Below, piece after piece: positions 42,471 through 51,622 of a stretch of 64,000 nt of DNA. Source of the stretch: Nesterenkonia lutea (lineage in GTDB: Bacteria > Actinomycetota > Actinomycetes > Actinomycetales > Micrococcaceae); NCBI RefSeq assembly GCF_014873955.1, contig NZ_JADBED010000001.1:496001-560000 (forward strand), in the 5' to 3' direction. The position numbers were made by a program, and so were the translations under genes. How positions within the stretch are numbered: the stretch's first letter is position 1; every line of letters begins with the position of its first letter. Below the pieces are notes generated by a model. The model saw only the letters and a program-made list of their open reading frames with translations, was not told the DNA's origin and did no database searches.

Positions 42471-43952
42471 CTAGAAGGGGTACGGTGCGATGTCGGGTCG
42501 CATGGTGAGCCACTGAGTCTCGGTAAAGGCTTCGATGTTCGCCGCGTAGCCGCCGAAACGTGCTCCGGTGCCGGAAGCGCCGACGCCGCCGAACGGGGCG
42601 TTGGACTCGTCGGCGACGGTCTGTTCGTTGATATGGACCTTGCCGGAGTGGACCTGGTCAGCCAGTTTCATGGCTTGGCCGACCTCACCGAGAATTCCCA
42701 CGGAGAGTCCATATTCGGAGTGGTTGATGATCTCGGCAGCCTCCTCGAGGGTGGCGAAGCTCATGACCGGGGCGACAGGGCCGAAGATCTCTTCGGCCCA
42801 TGCCGGGTTGTCCCTGTCCAGGCCTGTAAGCACGGTCGGCGAGTAGAAGAGATTGTCATAGGTGCCGCCGGCCTCGATGACCGCCCCGGCATCTTTGGCC
42901 GCCTGAACGAGCCGGTCGATGTTGTCCCGCTGGCCCTCGTCGATGATGGGGCCCAGGGCGACCTGTCCCGTCATCGGATCTCCCACAGGCAGGTGCGCGG
43001 CCTTCTCCCGCAGGGCCGCCACGTACTCGTCTTTGAGGGACTCATGGACCAGATGGCGGCCGGCGGTCATGCAGATCTGTCCCTGGTGGAGAAAGGATCC
43101 GAAGGCGCCGGCAGAGGCGGCCTTAGCCACGTCGGCACCCGGCAGGACCACGAGGGCGTTGTTGCCGCCCAGTTCGAGGTGGGCACGCTTGAGGTTGCGC
43201 CCGGCGGCCTCGCCGACCTTCCGCCCAGCCGCGGTGGACCCGGTGAAGGACACGACGCGCACCTCGGGGGCCTCGGTAAGGGCTGCTCCGGTTTCGGCGC
43301 CCCCGGGGATCAGCTGCAGGACCCCGGCGGGCAGCCCTGCCTGTTCGAAGGCGCGCATGATCATCACTCCGCCGGAGACCGGGGTGCGTGGATCCGGCTT
43401 GAGGATCACGGCGTTGCCCAGGGCCAGGGCCGGGGCGACGGAGCGGATCGACAGGATCAGTGGGAAGTTGAACGGGGAGATCACCGCGACCACCCCGGCC
43501 GGAATCCGGCGGGCGAAGGACCAGTGCTCGGCATCGGAGGCAAGCACGTCTCCTGCCGGGTGATGGGGCAGGGCAGCGGCATCGAAGCACTCGTTGGCGG
43601 CCACGTGCGTCTCCAGTCCGGCCTTGGCTGCGATCGCCCCGGTTTCACGCTGGACCCACTCGCCGAGCTCGACGGCGTGGGTCTCGAAGAAGTCCCCCGC
43701 TCGGCGCAGGATCGCTGCTCGTTCCTCCGGCTTAGTGGCCGCCCACGCCTTCTGGGCCTGCGCGGCGCGGGTGGCGGCGGCCATCGCGTCCTGGTTCGAG
43801 GCCATCCCCACGGTGCCGAGGACGGTGCCGGTGGCGGGCTCGGTCACCTGAACCGTCCCGGCTGAACCCTCGGTCCAGGCGTCGGTGTAGATCTTCCCGT
43901 CCCACTGGGACAGTTCCAGGGCGGTGCCCCGCTCGGTGTCAATGGCAGTCAT
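42471..43952 (-). CDS. Aldehyde dehydrogenase (benzaldehyde/vanillin dehydrogenase-like)
   Basis: A 493-residue NAD(P)-dependent aldehyde dehydrogenase. PAGVVAVISPFNFPLIL begins the cofactor domain; FTGSTAAGRKVGEAAG, the general base Glu in HLELGGNNALVVL and the catalytic Cys in HQGQICMTAGR are present. The GNNALVVL and HINEQTVADE variants resemble the aromatic-aldehyde branch (XylC/Vdh-like). The ATG at 43952 has no strong box. It is the distal gene of the catabolic island and would oxidise the aldehyde made by one of the alcohol dehydrogenases. Confidence 0.88.
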   Translation of the reverse strand: MTAIDTERGTALELSQWDGKIYTDAWTEGSAGTVQVTEPATGTVLGTVGMASNQDAMAAATRAAQAQKAWAATKPEERAAILRRAGDFFETHAVELGEWVQRETGAIAAKAGLETHVAANECFDAAALPHHPAGDVLASDAEHWSFARRIPAGVVAVISPFNFPLILSIRSVAPALALGNAVILKPDPRTPVSGGVMIMRAFEQAGLPAGVLQLIPGGAETGAALTEAPEVRVVSFTGSTAAGRKVGEAAGRNLKRAHLELGGNNALVVLPGADVAKAASAGAFGSFLHQGQICMTAGRHLVHESLKDEYVAALREKAAHLPVGDPMTGQVALGPIIDEGQRDNIDRLVQAAKDAGAVIEAGGTYDNLFYSPTVLTGLDRDNPAWAEEIFGPVAPVMSFATLEEAAEIINHSEYGLSVGILGEVGQAMKLADQVHSGKVHINEQTVADESNAPFGGVGASGTGARFGGYAANIEAFTETQWLTMRPDIAPYPF

Positions 43953-44045
43953 GATGATCCTTTACATTGGGTGAAGGAAAGCTAGGTCGCTCTCCGAAGA
44001 AATGCGTAGTCGAGGAACTGAAGACGACCTCGGGTTCTGCAGGGT

Positions 44046-45476
44046 CTAGCTGGTGATGACTTGAGGCGTGCCGAGTTGTTTGAGGCCCTCGACTCCGAAC
44101 TCGAGGCCGTAGCCGGACTGCTTGGCTCCTCCGAACGGGATGCGCGGGTCGATGGCACCATGCTTGTTGATCCAGACGGTGCCGGCCTCGATCCGGGCGG
44201 CGACCTCACGGGCCCGGTCCGCGTCGGAGGACCAGACCGAAGCGCCTAGGCCCACGTCCAGCCCGTTGGCCATCTCTACGGCCTCATCGAGCGTGGAGAA
44301 CTTGATGATCGGCAGCGCGGGACCGAACTGTTCCTGGGCTACCAGTGGATTGTCATTGTCGATATCGGCTACCAGGGTCGTCGGGTAGAAGTAGCCGGGT
44401 TGGCTGGCCACGGGGTTCCCTCCCAGGAGGATCCTCGCCCCTGCGTCCTTCGCCGCCTGTACCAGGCCTGAGACGATGTCGAACTGCGCCTGGTTCTGGA
44501 GCGGGCCCAGTACATTGGTCTCGTCCAGGCCCACTCCCATCGGCATCTTCGACGCAACCTCTACCAGCGCGGCGCACACGTCGTCGTAGATGTCCTCATG
44601 GACGTATAGGCGCTTGAGAGCCGCGCAGGTCTGACCGGTGTTGATGAAGGCGCCCCAGAACAGATCTTCAGCCACCGCATGGATGTCGGCGTCCGGCAGC
44701 ACGATCCCGGCGTCGTTGCCGCCCAGCTCCAGGGTCAGCCGCTTCACCGTGTCGGCTGAGGAACGGATGATCGCCTTGCCCGTTGCGGTCGATCCGGTGA
44801 ACATCACCTTGGCGATATCCGGGTGTTCCGTGAGAGCTTCGCCCACGGCTCGGCCGCCCGGCACCACCTGGAGCACACCCGGGGGCAACACCGTGTTCAG
44901 CACATGAGTCAGCGCCAGCACGGACAATGGGGTGTATTCCGAAGGCTTCAGCACCACGGTGTTACCCATGCGCAGTGCCGGCGCGAGCTGCCAGATGCTG
45001 ATCATCATCGGCCAGTTCCACGGACCGATGGCGCCCACCACGCCCAGCGGACGGTAGTGCAGTTCGGCATGCGTACCCTCTTCCTCGACCAGGACCTCCG
45101 GTCCCAACTCGAGTGCCGCGGTGGTCCGCAGCCAGGCCGCGCAGGCCCCGGCCTCGAACCTTGCGTTCGGTCCGTTCAGCGGCTTGCCCTGCTCACGTGA
45201 GAGCAGCTCCGCCAATGCTTCGGCGCTGGCCTCCACAGCATCCGCAGCCCGCTGGAGCACATCGCTGCGCGCGGTATCGCTGCGGGCAGCCCATTCTCGC
45301 TGGGCACTGCGAGCGATGCTCACGGCGGTGCCCAGGTCTGCAAGGGTGGGTTCGGCGACTCTGCCGACGACCTCCCCGGTTGCCGGGTCCCTGATCTCCC
45401 GCCCGCCTTCGGACGGCTGGATCGCCCCCAGAAGCTCTGTCATGGAAAAAGCGTTGATTTCAGAAGTTATCGTCAC
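44046..45476 (-). CDS. Aldehyde dehydrogenase
   Basis: A 476-residue aldehyde dehydrogenase of a different branch from its neighbour. Signatures are GVVGAIGPWNWPMMISIWQLAPAL, FTGSTATGKAIIRS, the base Glu in TLELGGNDAGIVL, the nucleophile Cys in FINTGQTCAALKR and the C-terminal IPFGGAKQSGYGLEFG. The shape fits broad-range aliphatic or amine-derived aldehydes. It lies 93 bp upstream of the other aldehyde dehydrogenase and 127 bp downstream of an alcohol dehydrogenase. Two such enzymes may serve two intermediates or overlap in range. Confidence 0.9.
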   Translation of the reverse strand: MTITSEINAFSMTELLGAIQPSEGGREIRDPATGEVVGRVAEPTLADLGTAVSIARSAQREWAARSDTARSDVLQRAADAVEASAEALAELLSREQGKPLNGPNARFEAGACAAWLRTTAALELGPEVLVEEEGTHAELHYRPLGVVGAIGPWNWPMMISIWQLAPALRMGNTVVLKPSEYTPLSVLALTHVLNTVLPPGVLQVVPGGRAVGEALTEHPDIAKVMFTGSTATGKAIIRSSADTVKRLTLELGGNDAGIVLPDADIHAVAEDLFWGAFINTGQTCAALKRLYVHEDIYDDVCAALVEVASKMPMGVGLDETNVLGPLQNQAQFDIVSGLVQAAKDAGARILLGGNPVASQPGYFYPTTLVADIDNDNPLVAQEQFGPALPIIKFSTLDEAVEMANGLDVGLGASVWSSDADRAREVAARIEAGTVWINKHGAIDPRIPFGGAKQSGYGLEFGVEGLKQLGTPQVITS

Positions 45477-45603
45477 GGTTGGCTCCTTAGAACCCTTGAG
45501 GATGCTGATGGGCGTGTACGTAAGCTGGATCGGTGTCTGCGTATGCAGGGGCGTCGGTACCCGAGCAACGTCAGCAGAGCGGCGTGACGCGGGTTGTGGG
45601 GAG

Positions 45604-46689
45604 CTAGGGGAAGGTCACCACGGTCCGGCCGACATGGTCATGCATCGAGGCGTAGGCGTCGTTCACTTCTTCGAGGGAGATTGTCCTGGAGACGACATTG
45701 TCGAGGTTGAAACGACCCTCATGGTAGAGACCGACGAACTTTGGGACGTCTCGAAGGAAATTCGTCGAACCGTTGAAGACCGGGCGGATTCGTACCTGAT
45801 TCCACACCGCCTGTGCGTCTATGGCGATCTCCAACGTGGCCCCCGGTTTGGTCAGACCGATGATGCAGAGTTCGCCGGCGCGTCCGACCGATTCGTAGGC
45901 CTGCTTCGTCACTTCAGCCCGACCGACGAAGTCGAAGACGAAATCAGCGCCGCCGACCAGTTCACGGATTGATGCAACCGGATCTGTCTCGGCGGAGTTG
46001 ATGGTGTCCGTGGCGCCGATCTCGAGGGCCGACGCCAGCTTGTCACCGGTGACATCGACGGCAATGATCTGTGAAGCTCCCGCGAGTACTGCCGCCTGAA
46101 TGGCGGCAAGACCTAAACCGCCGCATCCGTAGACCGCCACTGTGGCGCCCTCATGGACCTTTGCCGCGTTGAGCACTGCACCTGCACCCGCCAGGATGCC
46201 GCATCCGAGCACACACGCGATTTCATGGGGGATGGACTGATCGAGACGCACAAGGTTGTTCTCGTGGACGAGAACCTGCTCGGCGAACCCGCCGAGATCT
46301 ACGAGTGCCGTGACCGGTTCCCCCTCGAGCGTGACGCGAGGCGGCTCACTGTCGGCGCGCCGCACAAACTCTGGATTCGTGCACATATTGATGTCACCGG
46401 CCATACAGTGCGTGCAGGTGCCGCAATGGGATTGGAGGCATGCCACGACGTGGTCTCCCACAGCCATTCCCTGAACGTCGGGTCCGACCGCCGCGACGAG
46501 GCCAGAGACTTCGTGACCTAAGACAGCCGGGAGCGGAAAGCCCCCCATGCTGCTCGCGGTCCGATCACTCTGGCAGAGCCCGCTGGCTTTGACGTCAACC
46601 AGTATCTCGCGCCCGATCGGGGCGGAAAAGTCTACATCAGCGGTCCGGAATTGACCCCCGACTTCGTCAAGTATGAGTGCTTTAACCAC
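45604..46689 (-). CDS. Zinc-dependent alcohol dehydrogenase (class III-like)
   Basis: A 361-residue medium-chain dehydrogenase. Catalytic zinc ligands are Cys in SGLCQSD, His in LGHEVSG and Cys in VLGCGILAGAG; the structural zinc has four Cys in HCGTCTHCMAGDINMC. The NAD site is YGCGGLGLAAIQAA. The pattern fits the aryl-alcohol/NDMA-dependent group. GTG 46689 is preferred, with AGGA 6 bp upstream and the family start VKALILDEVG, over GTG 46728. It should oxidise an alcohol to the aldehyde handled by the enzymes downstream. Confidence 0.88.
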   Translation of the reverse strand: MVKALILDEVGGQFRTADVDFSAPIGREILVDVKASGLCQSDRTASSMGGFPLPAVLGHEVSGLVAAVGPDVQGMAVGDHVVACLQSHCGTCTHCMAGDINMCTNPEFVRRADSEPPRVTLEGEPVTALVDLGGFAEQVLVHENNLVRLDQSIPHEIACVLGCGILAGAGAVLNAAKVHEGATVAVYGCGGLGLAAIQAAVLAGASQIIAVDVTGDKLASALEIGATDTINSAETDPVASIRELVGGADFVFDFVGRAEVTKQAYESVGRAGELCIIGLTKPGATLEIAIDAQAVWNQVRIRPVFNGSTNFLRDVPKFVGLYHEGRFNLDNVVSRTISLEEVNDAYASMHDHVGRTVVTFP

Positions 46690-46754
46690 TGTAAATCCTG
46701 TCTCGGTAAGTTGATAATTGTCTGTCACGGGTTCGATTGAGATAAGACGCGCAA

Positions 46755-47729
46755 TCAGGCGGCAGCAGAGTAGTCTCCGCGAAATGAGGTGGGTTTACAG
46801 CCGAATGTCGCCTTGAACACTTTGCTGAAATAGGAAGGTTCGATAAACCCCCACCTCGCTGCAATCTCTGACACTGAGTGATCAGCAAACATGGGGTCAG
46901 AAAGGTCCCTACGGCACATTTCGAGCCGACGCTCACGGATCCACGCCGTGATGGTGGTGTTCTTGCGCTGGAACTGCGCCTGCACGTGCCGCGTCGACAC
47001 GTAGTGGGCGATAGCCACTTCGGTGAGCGAAAGACCGGGGTCTGCCAAGTGGTTTTCGATGTACTCGCACAACTTTGGCATGAGGGCGTCAGAGCTCCCT
47101 GCAGTTGTCTCTGTCTGGATAGCGTCAGCGAGCATCGTTGAGACGACATCCACCACGTTGTAGGCCAGGCGATGTCCGGTGGGTGTTGCGAACTGCTCGA
47201 GGTTCTCGATGATTGACGACAGAATTGCCGACACGATCGGCCGAAATCCTTGGCTCCCTTCCAGCCGCACCGCGGTGACCCCGCACACCGAGCTCGGTGG
47301 AATCGGAAGCAATGTTCGCGGAAACATGAGTACGACCATGTGTGTGTCCTGTGAACTCACGAGTGTGTAGGGCCGCGTCGTGTCGTAGATGCACAGGTCG
47401 CCCGCCTGCAGCGTGGCTTCTCGTCCGTCTTGCATGACCGTGCAAGAGTTGGCGAGCACCATGCACAACTTGTAAAAGTCGCCTGGCTCTGTTGCATGGA
47501 TATCCTCATCGGTCCGCTGCGCAACGTGGTCAGTCGCGGTGATATCGAAGCAGGACACACCTTCGCTCTCAGCCATCCGGATTCGACCAGAGAATTGTGA
47601 GCGTCTGCTCGAGACTGTGATGGGCACAAGACTGCGACTCATGATGTTGTTGAATGCCTCGATGGAGGCGACAAAATGCTCCACCACGCTCGATGATCTG
47701 CGTGGCTTCGCGTATTTAATCGTTTCCAT
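46755..47729 (-). CDS. AraC family transcriptional regulator
   Basis: A 324-residue regulator. The N-terminal ~190 residues look like the AraC-binding-like domain (PF14525-type: VSCFDITATDHVAQRT, GDLCIYDTTRPYTL). The C-terminal ~100 residues hold the double helix-turn-helix: LSLTEVAIAHYVSTRHVQAQFQ and VSEIAARWGFIEPSYFSKVFKATFGCKPTSFR. ATG 47729 was chosen; GTG 47747 is possible. The gene is separated from the upstream operon by a terminator and therefore has its own promoter. It probably activates the alcohol and aldehyde dehydrogenase genes that follow. Confidence 0.85.
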   Translation of the reverse strand: METIKYAKPRRSSSVVEHFVASIEAFNNIMSRSLVPITVSSRRSQFSGRIRMAESEGVSCFDITATDHVAQRTDEDIHATEPGDFYKLCMVLANSCTVMQDGREATLQAGDLCIYDTTRPYTLVSSQDTHMVVLMFPRTLLPIPPSSVCGVTAVRLEGSQGFRPIVSAILSSIIENLEQFATPTGHRLAYNVVDVVSTMLADAIQTETTAGSSDALMPKLCEYIENHLADPGLSLTEVAIAHYVSTRHVQAQFQRKNTTITAWIRERRLEMCRRDLSDPMFADHSVSEIAARWGFIEPSYFSKVFKATFGCKPTSFRGDYSAAA

Positions 47730-47835
47730 GATTCTGCTTTCTCGCACACACTGTCAGAGTTGACGGTGATACTGATCACACTCTTCCACGAGTGGAGTTC
47801 ATGCGCTGCGGAAACTCCCATGCCATGGGACAAAC

Positions 47836-47872
47836 CGGGCTCCCGATGGGTGAAACCCCGATCGGGAGCCCG
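47836..47872 (-). terminator. Terminator of the ABC/alcohol dehydrogenase operon
   Basis: CGGGCTCCCGAT and ATCGGGAGCCCG are perfect 12-bp complements separated by 13 bp, beginning 6 bp after the alcohol dehydrogenase stop. On the minus strand the stem is followed by GTTTGTC, a weak T-rich stretch. Confidence 0.7.
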
Positions 47873-47878
47873 ATTGAC

Positions 47879-48970
47879 TCAGAAGGACGTGATGACGGCG
47901 CGGGCAACGGAGCCTCCCGCCACCCGCCCATACGCCGCTTCAATGTCGTCAAGCGAGATGCGTTCGGACACGAGGGCATCCAGCTCAAAACGGCCCTGTC
48001 GGTACAGGTCGGCAAACATGGGGATGTCTACGTGCGGGTTTGCTGACCCCATCGAGACGCCGAGCATCCGGCGCTGCGGCCAGATCACGTCAGTGAAGAC
48101 ATCGAGGTCGAGTTTGGTGTCGGGCCGTTGCACACCGATGAAGAGGGCCGTGCCCCCGACGCTGAGCATGCGTACGGCCTGTTCCGCTGTTGGTTTCAAA
48201 CCAACGACCTCAAACGAGTAGTCGACCCCGCCGCCTGTCAGCTCATTGACGGCCTGCACGGGATCAGATTCACCCGAGTTCACCACGTCGGTGGCGCCGA
48301 ACTTTCGCGCGAGTTCCAGCTTGGCCGGCTGCAGGTCGACGGCGATCACTCTTGAGGCACCGGCAAGGCGGGCACCTTGGATGGTGTTCAGGCCGACGCC
48401 GCCGCAACCGATGACCGCCACTGTGTCGCCCGGGCGTACACCAGCCGTGTTGATGGCCGCACCCGCGCCGGTGAGGACGCCACAGCCCAGCAGGCAGGCG
48501 ATGTCGAAGGGAATGTCATCAGCGATCGGTATCGCAAGGTTCTCGTGAATGAGGACTTTCTCAGCGAAGCCCCCGACTCCCATGAACTGGGTCACTGTCT
48601 CTCCGCCGCGTGTGATGCGTGGAGCCTCGCCTGCTCCACGCTCGAGCGAGGAGACTTCCTTGCAGCGGAACGGTAGGCCTCTGCGGCATTGCACGCAGCG
48701 CCCGCAGCCCGCCACCATACAGACGACGATGCGGTCTCCGACGGCAACATTCCGGACATCAGCCCCGACCTCGGCGACGACTCCCGCGACTTCGTGGCCG
48801 AGAAGGATGGGCATCTGGAAACCGAGGCCTTCCTCCGCGATGCCGATGTCGCTATGGCAGAGACCACTTGCTTTCACATCGACGATGATCTCGTGACTAG
48901 CCGGTGCGTCCAGCTGTGCGTCCTCGATGAGGAACCCGTTTCCTGGGCTCGCTACAAGAGCGGCCCGCAT
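47879..48970 (-). CDS. Zinc-dependent alcohol dehydrogenase
   Basis: A 363-residue medium-chain dehydrogenase, paralogous to the one at 45604. Catalytic zinc: Cys in SGLCHSD, His in LGHEVAG, Cys in LLGCGVLTGAG; structural zinc: CGRCVQCRRGLPFRC. The cofactor loop is IGCGGVGLNTIQGARLAG. The start is fused to the upstream stop as TGATG, so translation is coupled to the uncharacterised 188-residue protein. It is the last gene of the operon with the ABC importer, placing it next to substrate uptake and so probably at the first oxidation step. Confidence 0.9.
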   Translation of the reverse strand: MRAALVASPGNGFLIEDAQLDAPASHEIIVDVKASGLCHSDIGIAEEGLGFQMPILLGHEVAGVVAEVGADVRNVAVGDRIVVCMVAGCGRCVQCRRGLPFRCKEVSSLERGAGEAPRITRGGETVTQFMGVGGFAEKVLIHENLAIPIADDIPFDIACLLGCGVLTGAGAAINTAGVRPGDTVAVIGCGGVGLNTIQGARLAGASRVIAVDLQPAKLELARKFGATDVVNSGESDPVQAVNELTGGGVDYSFEVVGLKPTAEQAVRMLSVGGTALFIGVQRPDTKLDLDVFTDVIWPQRRMLGVSMGSANPHVDIPMFADLYRQGRFELDALVSERISLDDIEAAYGRVAGGSVARAVITSF

Positions 48971-49536
48971 CAGGAGACATTCCCGGCAGCAACGAGCATT
49001 TCGCTGTTCGGATCGTCTACACCCACGAAGGGCGTTGCCGGACCGACCAGGAAGAAGAACGAAACGTCCCCGGTGCCTTCACCTGGGCGTCCCGTTCCGA
49101 TGAACAGGCGGTCATTCACCTTACGGACCTCATCGAGCAGGCCCATATTCCCCGCAGGGTTGTCAAAATCGCTGTACTTCAGAAACAGCGTTGGCTGTGT
49201 GTCAACCGGTGAGGTCCCGAAGAAGATGGTGAAGCGATCTCGACGAGCGACGTTGCGGTCATCATTGATCACACGGTTGTAGCCGACGGAGTCGCCACCC
49301 TCTGTGCCAGGGAAAGCTTTGCCGAGCCAAGTCCAGCCGTTGCCCCCCTGGACTCGGCTGAGCGAGGCCGCGAAGGACTCCTCGGTGCGACCGAAGTGGT
49401 CTACTCCCGCGTACTCGCCGACCAGTTCGCCAGCAGTGGGTGGTGCCAGCTCGCTGAAGAGTTCGAGAAGCGAGTCGCTTGTCTGAGCGATGAGATGGGA
49501 GACTTGCCAGTTCTCGATGGGGTCCGCATTATTCAT
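48970..49536 (-). CDS. Uncharacterised protein coupled to alcohol dehydrogenase
   Basis: A 188-residue soluble protein I do not recognise with confidence. It has a helical N-terminus (WQVSHLIAQTSDSLLELF), then ELVGEYAGVDHFGRTEESFAASL, and a beta-rich centre (RDRFTIFFGTSPVDTQPTLFLKY), ending with LLDEVRKVNDRLFIGTGRPG. The last part recalls the closing segment of DUF4334-like, lipocalin-type folds, but that is a guess. AAGGAA is upstream of ATG 49536; the frame continues far upstream as spurious antisense of the permease. Its place between transporter and dehydrogenase suggests binding or isomerisation of the pathway compound. Confidence 0.7.
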   Translation of the reverse strand: MNNADPIENWQVSHLIAQTSDSLLELFSELAPPTAGELVGEYAGVDHFGRTEESFAASLSRVQGGNGWTWLGKAFPGTEGGDSVGYNRVINDDRNVARRDRFTIFFGTSPVDTQPTLFLKYSDFDNPAGNMGLLDEVRKVNDRLFIGTGRPGEGTGDVSFFFLVGPATPFVGVDDPNSEMLVAAGNVS

Positions 49537-49589
49537 GATGCTGTTCCTTTCGTAATTCACACGATCGATTTCTGTCTTTGTGTCCGCGC

Positions 49590-50627
49590 CTAGACGCGAT
49601 CGCTGAGCTTCCGACCGCGGCCGTAGATGACCATGGCGATGATGATGATGAGTCCTGAGAAGATCTGTTGGTCGCCCTCGCCGAGCCCATGGCCGATCAA
49701 CACCGTTGTGATGACGGTGAGCATGACGGCGCCTACCACGGTGCGGGTGTAGTCGCCCGGCCCGCCCATAGCGGTGCCACCGATGATGACCGCCGCGAGG
49801 CTCTGGAACAGGTAGGGACCGCCGATCGACGTGGTGACGGTGCCGGAGAATGCTGCGAGCGCAATACCGGCCATCGCCGCGAGCATGGCGCTGAACGCGA
49901 AGACGACTATCCAGATCCGGCGCACTTTGATGAGTGAGTACTGTGCTGCGCGCGCATTCGCGCCAGTCATCTGCAGTCGGCGCCCAGCTACGGTCCGGTG
50001 GATGAATACGGCCATGACAAGGGTCACCAATGCCCAGATCACAAGGATCGGTGGGAAAGGCAGCCCCAACGTGGTGGACTGCGTCGAAGTGAGGCCGCCT
50101 AACCATTCCGGCACGCTGCCCGCGATCATGCCCGAGGTCTGAATCTGCATGAGGCCGATCGCGAATGTGCCCATGGCCAGCGTCGCGACGAGTGGTGAGA
50201 TCTTGAATTTGTGGCACAACCACCCCACGAATCCGCCGAGGATGAGGGTGCTCGGGATCAGGATGGCGACCGCGACGATGAACGAGATGTTGTAGGTTCC
50301 CGTGAGCTGGGTGACCATGACGGCCCCCACCACAAGGAAGTTTGCGACCGACATGTCGATGCCGCCGATGAGGACCACCAGTGTCTGCCCGACTCCGGCC
50401 AGCGCCACCAGGGCGGACAAGATGAGCACGGTCTTGATGCTGTTGGCCGATGCGAACCCGTTCAGAGTGAGCGCGCCCAGGAGAAACGCGAACAGAGCGA
50501 TGAGCAGCTGTATCACGGGGAAACGTGACTGCAGCCGGATGAGCGCGTCGAGCGCACCCCGGTTCCGACGCGAGTCGTTGGGTTCTGCTTGCACAGACTC
50601 AGTAGCAGCTTCCGCCGTCATGGTCAT
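49590..50627 (-). CDS. ABC transporter permease (CUT2/RbsC type)
   Basis: A 345-residue permease with about ten TM helices (first at about 33-55). Family features are LVVLIGGIDMSVANFLVVGA near residue 85 and GGTAMGGPGDYTRTVVGAVMLTVI near 290. The start overlaps the previous permease stop by 4 bp, with AGGAG 8 bp upstream. Works with the second permease and the double ATPase to import a small solute, in this family often a sugar, polyol or similar compound. Confidence 0.9.
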   Translation of the reverse strand: MTMTAEAATESVQAEPNDSRRNRGALDALIRLQSRFPVIQLLIALFAFLLGALTLNGFASANSIKTVLILSALVALAGVGQTLVVLIGGIDMSVANFLVVGAVMVTQLTGTYNISFIVAVAILIPSTLILGGFVGWLCHKFKISPLVATLAMGTFAIGLMQIQTSGMIAGSVPEWLGGLTSTQSTTLGLPFPPILVIWALVTLVMAVFIHRTVAGRRLQMTGANARAAQYSLIKVRRIWIVVFAFSAMLAAMAGIALAAFSGTVTTSIGGPYLFQSLAAVIIGGTAMGGPGDYTRTVVGAVMLTVITTVLIGHGLGEGDQQIFSGLIIIIAMVIYGRGRKLSDRV

Positions 50628-51622
50628 GATTTCTTCTCCTTCGCTGGGGCACTAGACACCGCAGTCGCGACGATCGCGAAGAGCAGCAGCGCGCCGTAGA
50701 CAAGGTTCAGCCAGACCTGCGAGACGCCGAAGATCGTCAGCATGTTCTGCACGAGGAATATGACCGCAGCCCCTGCGATCGCACCGATCATGCCGCCACG
50801 GCCACCGCCCAGGCTGACCCCGCCCAGCGCGACTGCGGTGATCGCACCGATGATGTAGGCGCTGGAGGCGCTTGCGTCTACCGAACTCACAAGGCCCGTC
50901 AGGGCGAAGCCACCAATAGCGGCAATGATTCCGCCGACCACGTACGACATGATCTGTATCAATGGGACGTTTATTCCTGATGAAAATGAAGTAGCGTCAC
51001 TACCGCCAACGGCGTACAGGTTGCGACCGAAAGCTGTTTTCGAGAGACATAACCACAGCACGAGCGGGATACCGATCGTCAGCAGGCCCCCGGGGATGAT
51101 CCACACCGACGTCGCAAGATTCATGACCCAACCGTCAAAGAGAATGACAGGCCGGGGCGCGAGTCGAAGGTTGAGGCCTGTGATGATGAACATCATCGCC
51201 AGCGTCACAACCATGGCAGGCAGCCGCAGCAGGACGATGATGAGGCCGTTCAAGCCTCCGACGATGCCGCCGATGATGAGCAGAATCCAGATCGATTCGT
51301 AGCCGCCGAGTCCGGCAGGTGTCAGATAGCCGACCAGAAGGATCGACGACAGCGTCATCTGCGGGCTGATCGACAAGTCGATTCCTCCACCAAGCACTGA
51401 CGAGGCCGTTGCCATTGCGGCCAGGGCGATCGGTGCGAATGAAGCGAACTGCTGACCTGGGTTGAGATTTGGCTGTATCGCGAAGCTCACCACGAGCATG
51501 ACGGCTGCCAGCACCAGAGCCAGCGCTGCAGGGTAGCGGCGCAGGAAGCCTTGAACCCGAGCCCAGACATCGTTTCCCGCTGCGTGGGAAGTTGGCGTGC
51601 GAACCTCAATGCGTTGAGACAT
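50624..51622 (-). CDS. ABC transporter permease (CUT2/RbsC type)
   Basis: A 332-residue permease, the other half of the CUT2 channel. GGGIDLSISPQMTLSSIL near residue 78 and ALGGVSLGGGRGGMIGAIAGAAVIFLVQNML near 280 mark the family. A very strong AAGGAGG box 6 bp before ATG 51622 lies inside the end of the ATPase gene, which it overlaps by 17 bp. The two permeases differ clearly in sequence, so the channel is a heterodimer. Confidence 0.9.
   Translation of the reverse strand: MSQRIEVRTPTSHAAGNDVWARVQGFLRRYPAALALVLAAVMLVVSFAIQPNLNPGQQFASFAPIALAAMATASSVLGGGIDLSISPQMTLSSILLVGYLTPAGLGGYESIWILLIIGGIVGGLNGLIIVLLRLPAMVVTLAMMFIITGLNLRLAPRPVILFDGWVMNLATSVWIIPGGLLTIGIPLVLWLCLSKTAFGRNLYAVGGSDATSFSSGINVPLIQIMSYVVGGIIAAIGGFALTGLVSSVDASASSAYIIGAITAVALGGVSLGGGRGGMIGAIAGAAVIFLVQNMLTIFGVSQVWLNLVYGALLLFAIVATAVSSAPAKEKKS

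Noticed and set aside
49537..50223. N-terminal extension of the 188-residue protein into the permease gene
   Set aside because: The extension is His/Arg/Asp-rich antisense-type sequence; ATG 49536 has its own ribosome-binding site.
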